From assembly GCA_028290765.1 (NCBI GenBank), contig JAQGJF010000031.1, positions 1-5,994 of the forward strand: a DNA stretch of 5,994 nt, read 5' to 3'. A model generated the notes under the pieces. The model saw only the letters and a program-made list of their open reading frames with translations. It was not told the DNA's origin and made no database searches. The translations under genes were made by a program, and so were the position numbers. Below are positions 5,858-5,994 of the stretch, in pieces. Origin of the DNA: Tardiphaga sp. (GTDB lineage: Bacteria; Pseudomonadota; Alphaproteobacteria; Rhizobiales; Xanthobacteraceae). Each line of letters opens with the position of its first letter. Within the stretch, counting starts at the first letter, position 1.

Positions 5858-5994
5858 CGGGAGGGAGAACAGCGATCAACGCCGCGATGATCTGAACTCA
5901 GCAGTTCGTCTCTTAGATGGAAGCCTACCTGCGGCGCCAGATCCTTGCTGCCTTGTCCTGAAATCGACCGAACGACAAGAGCGCCGCGCGATCG

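Larger units (their letters stand above)
5254..5994. other. Gene-poor region upstream of dusA
   Basis: About 740 bp without a supported gene. Open frames on the minus strand at 5265-5471 and 5350-5544 (68 and 64 codons) overlap each other in different frames, have no good ribosome binding site and resemble nothing I know. Base composition is more A/T-rich in patches (about 5254-5275, 5335-5410, 5755-5785) than in the genes. It contains the short elements listed separately: a possible dusA promoter, two hairpins, a tRNA-3'-like relic and an 11-bp periodic block. At the right edge two minus-strand frames and one plus-strand frame stay open, so a gene might extend in from outside. The region could be a decayed integration scar, since the 5' end of dusA is a known integration hotspot. 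Confidence 0.6.

Overview
This looks like a chromosomal segment of a high-GC alphaproteobacterium, most likely of the Bradyrhizobium / Rhodopseudomonas / Afipia type. The judgement rests on the GC-rich third codon positions, the abundance of CGATCG-type words and the style of the proteins. It is made by eye and no search was run. All five complete or partial genes that I can support lie on the minus strand, so the window is best read from right to left.

Right part (5254-5994): about 740 bp with no convincing gene and visibly more A/T-rich patches. It holds a tRNA-3'-end-like relic ending in CCA, a hairpin followed by a T-rich stretch, a small block with an 11-bp period and another hairpin. 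It lies directly upstream of a tRNA-dihydrouridine synthase gene of the DusA type (4264-5253). The 5' end of dusA is a known target for integrative elements, so this stretch may be an old integration scar, but no integrase or att repeat is visible.

Middle (4122-4263): a 142-bp intergenic region with a perfect inverted repeat of ATATCCGT/ACGGATAT and a third copy of the half-site. It lies just ahead of a PadR-family repressor gene and is the best regulatory signal in the window.

Left part (1-4121): a tightly packed operon in the order PadR regulator, membrane fusion protein (HlyD/MacA-like), ABC ATPase (LolD/MacB type), FtsX/MacB-type permease, and a second permease of the same class that runs off the left edge. 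Junctions are ATGA (padR/MFP), a 30-bp gap with a strong ribosome binding site (MFP/ATPase), GTGA (ATPase/permease 1) and a 4-bp gap (permease 1/permease 2). The set is a split MacAB-like mechanotransmission exporter: ATPase and permeases are separate proteins, the two permeases probably form a heterodimer, and the fusion protein would link the inner-membrane pump to an outer-membrane channel that is not encoded here. The PadR protein probably represses its own operon and is released by a ligand that may also be the exported compound. The substrate cannot be told from sequence.

I see no CRISPR array, insertion sequence or obviously new class of system. The most original points are the operator architecture, the possible leaderless start of padR, and the gene-free stretch behind dusA.
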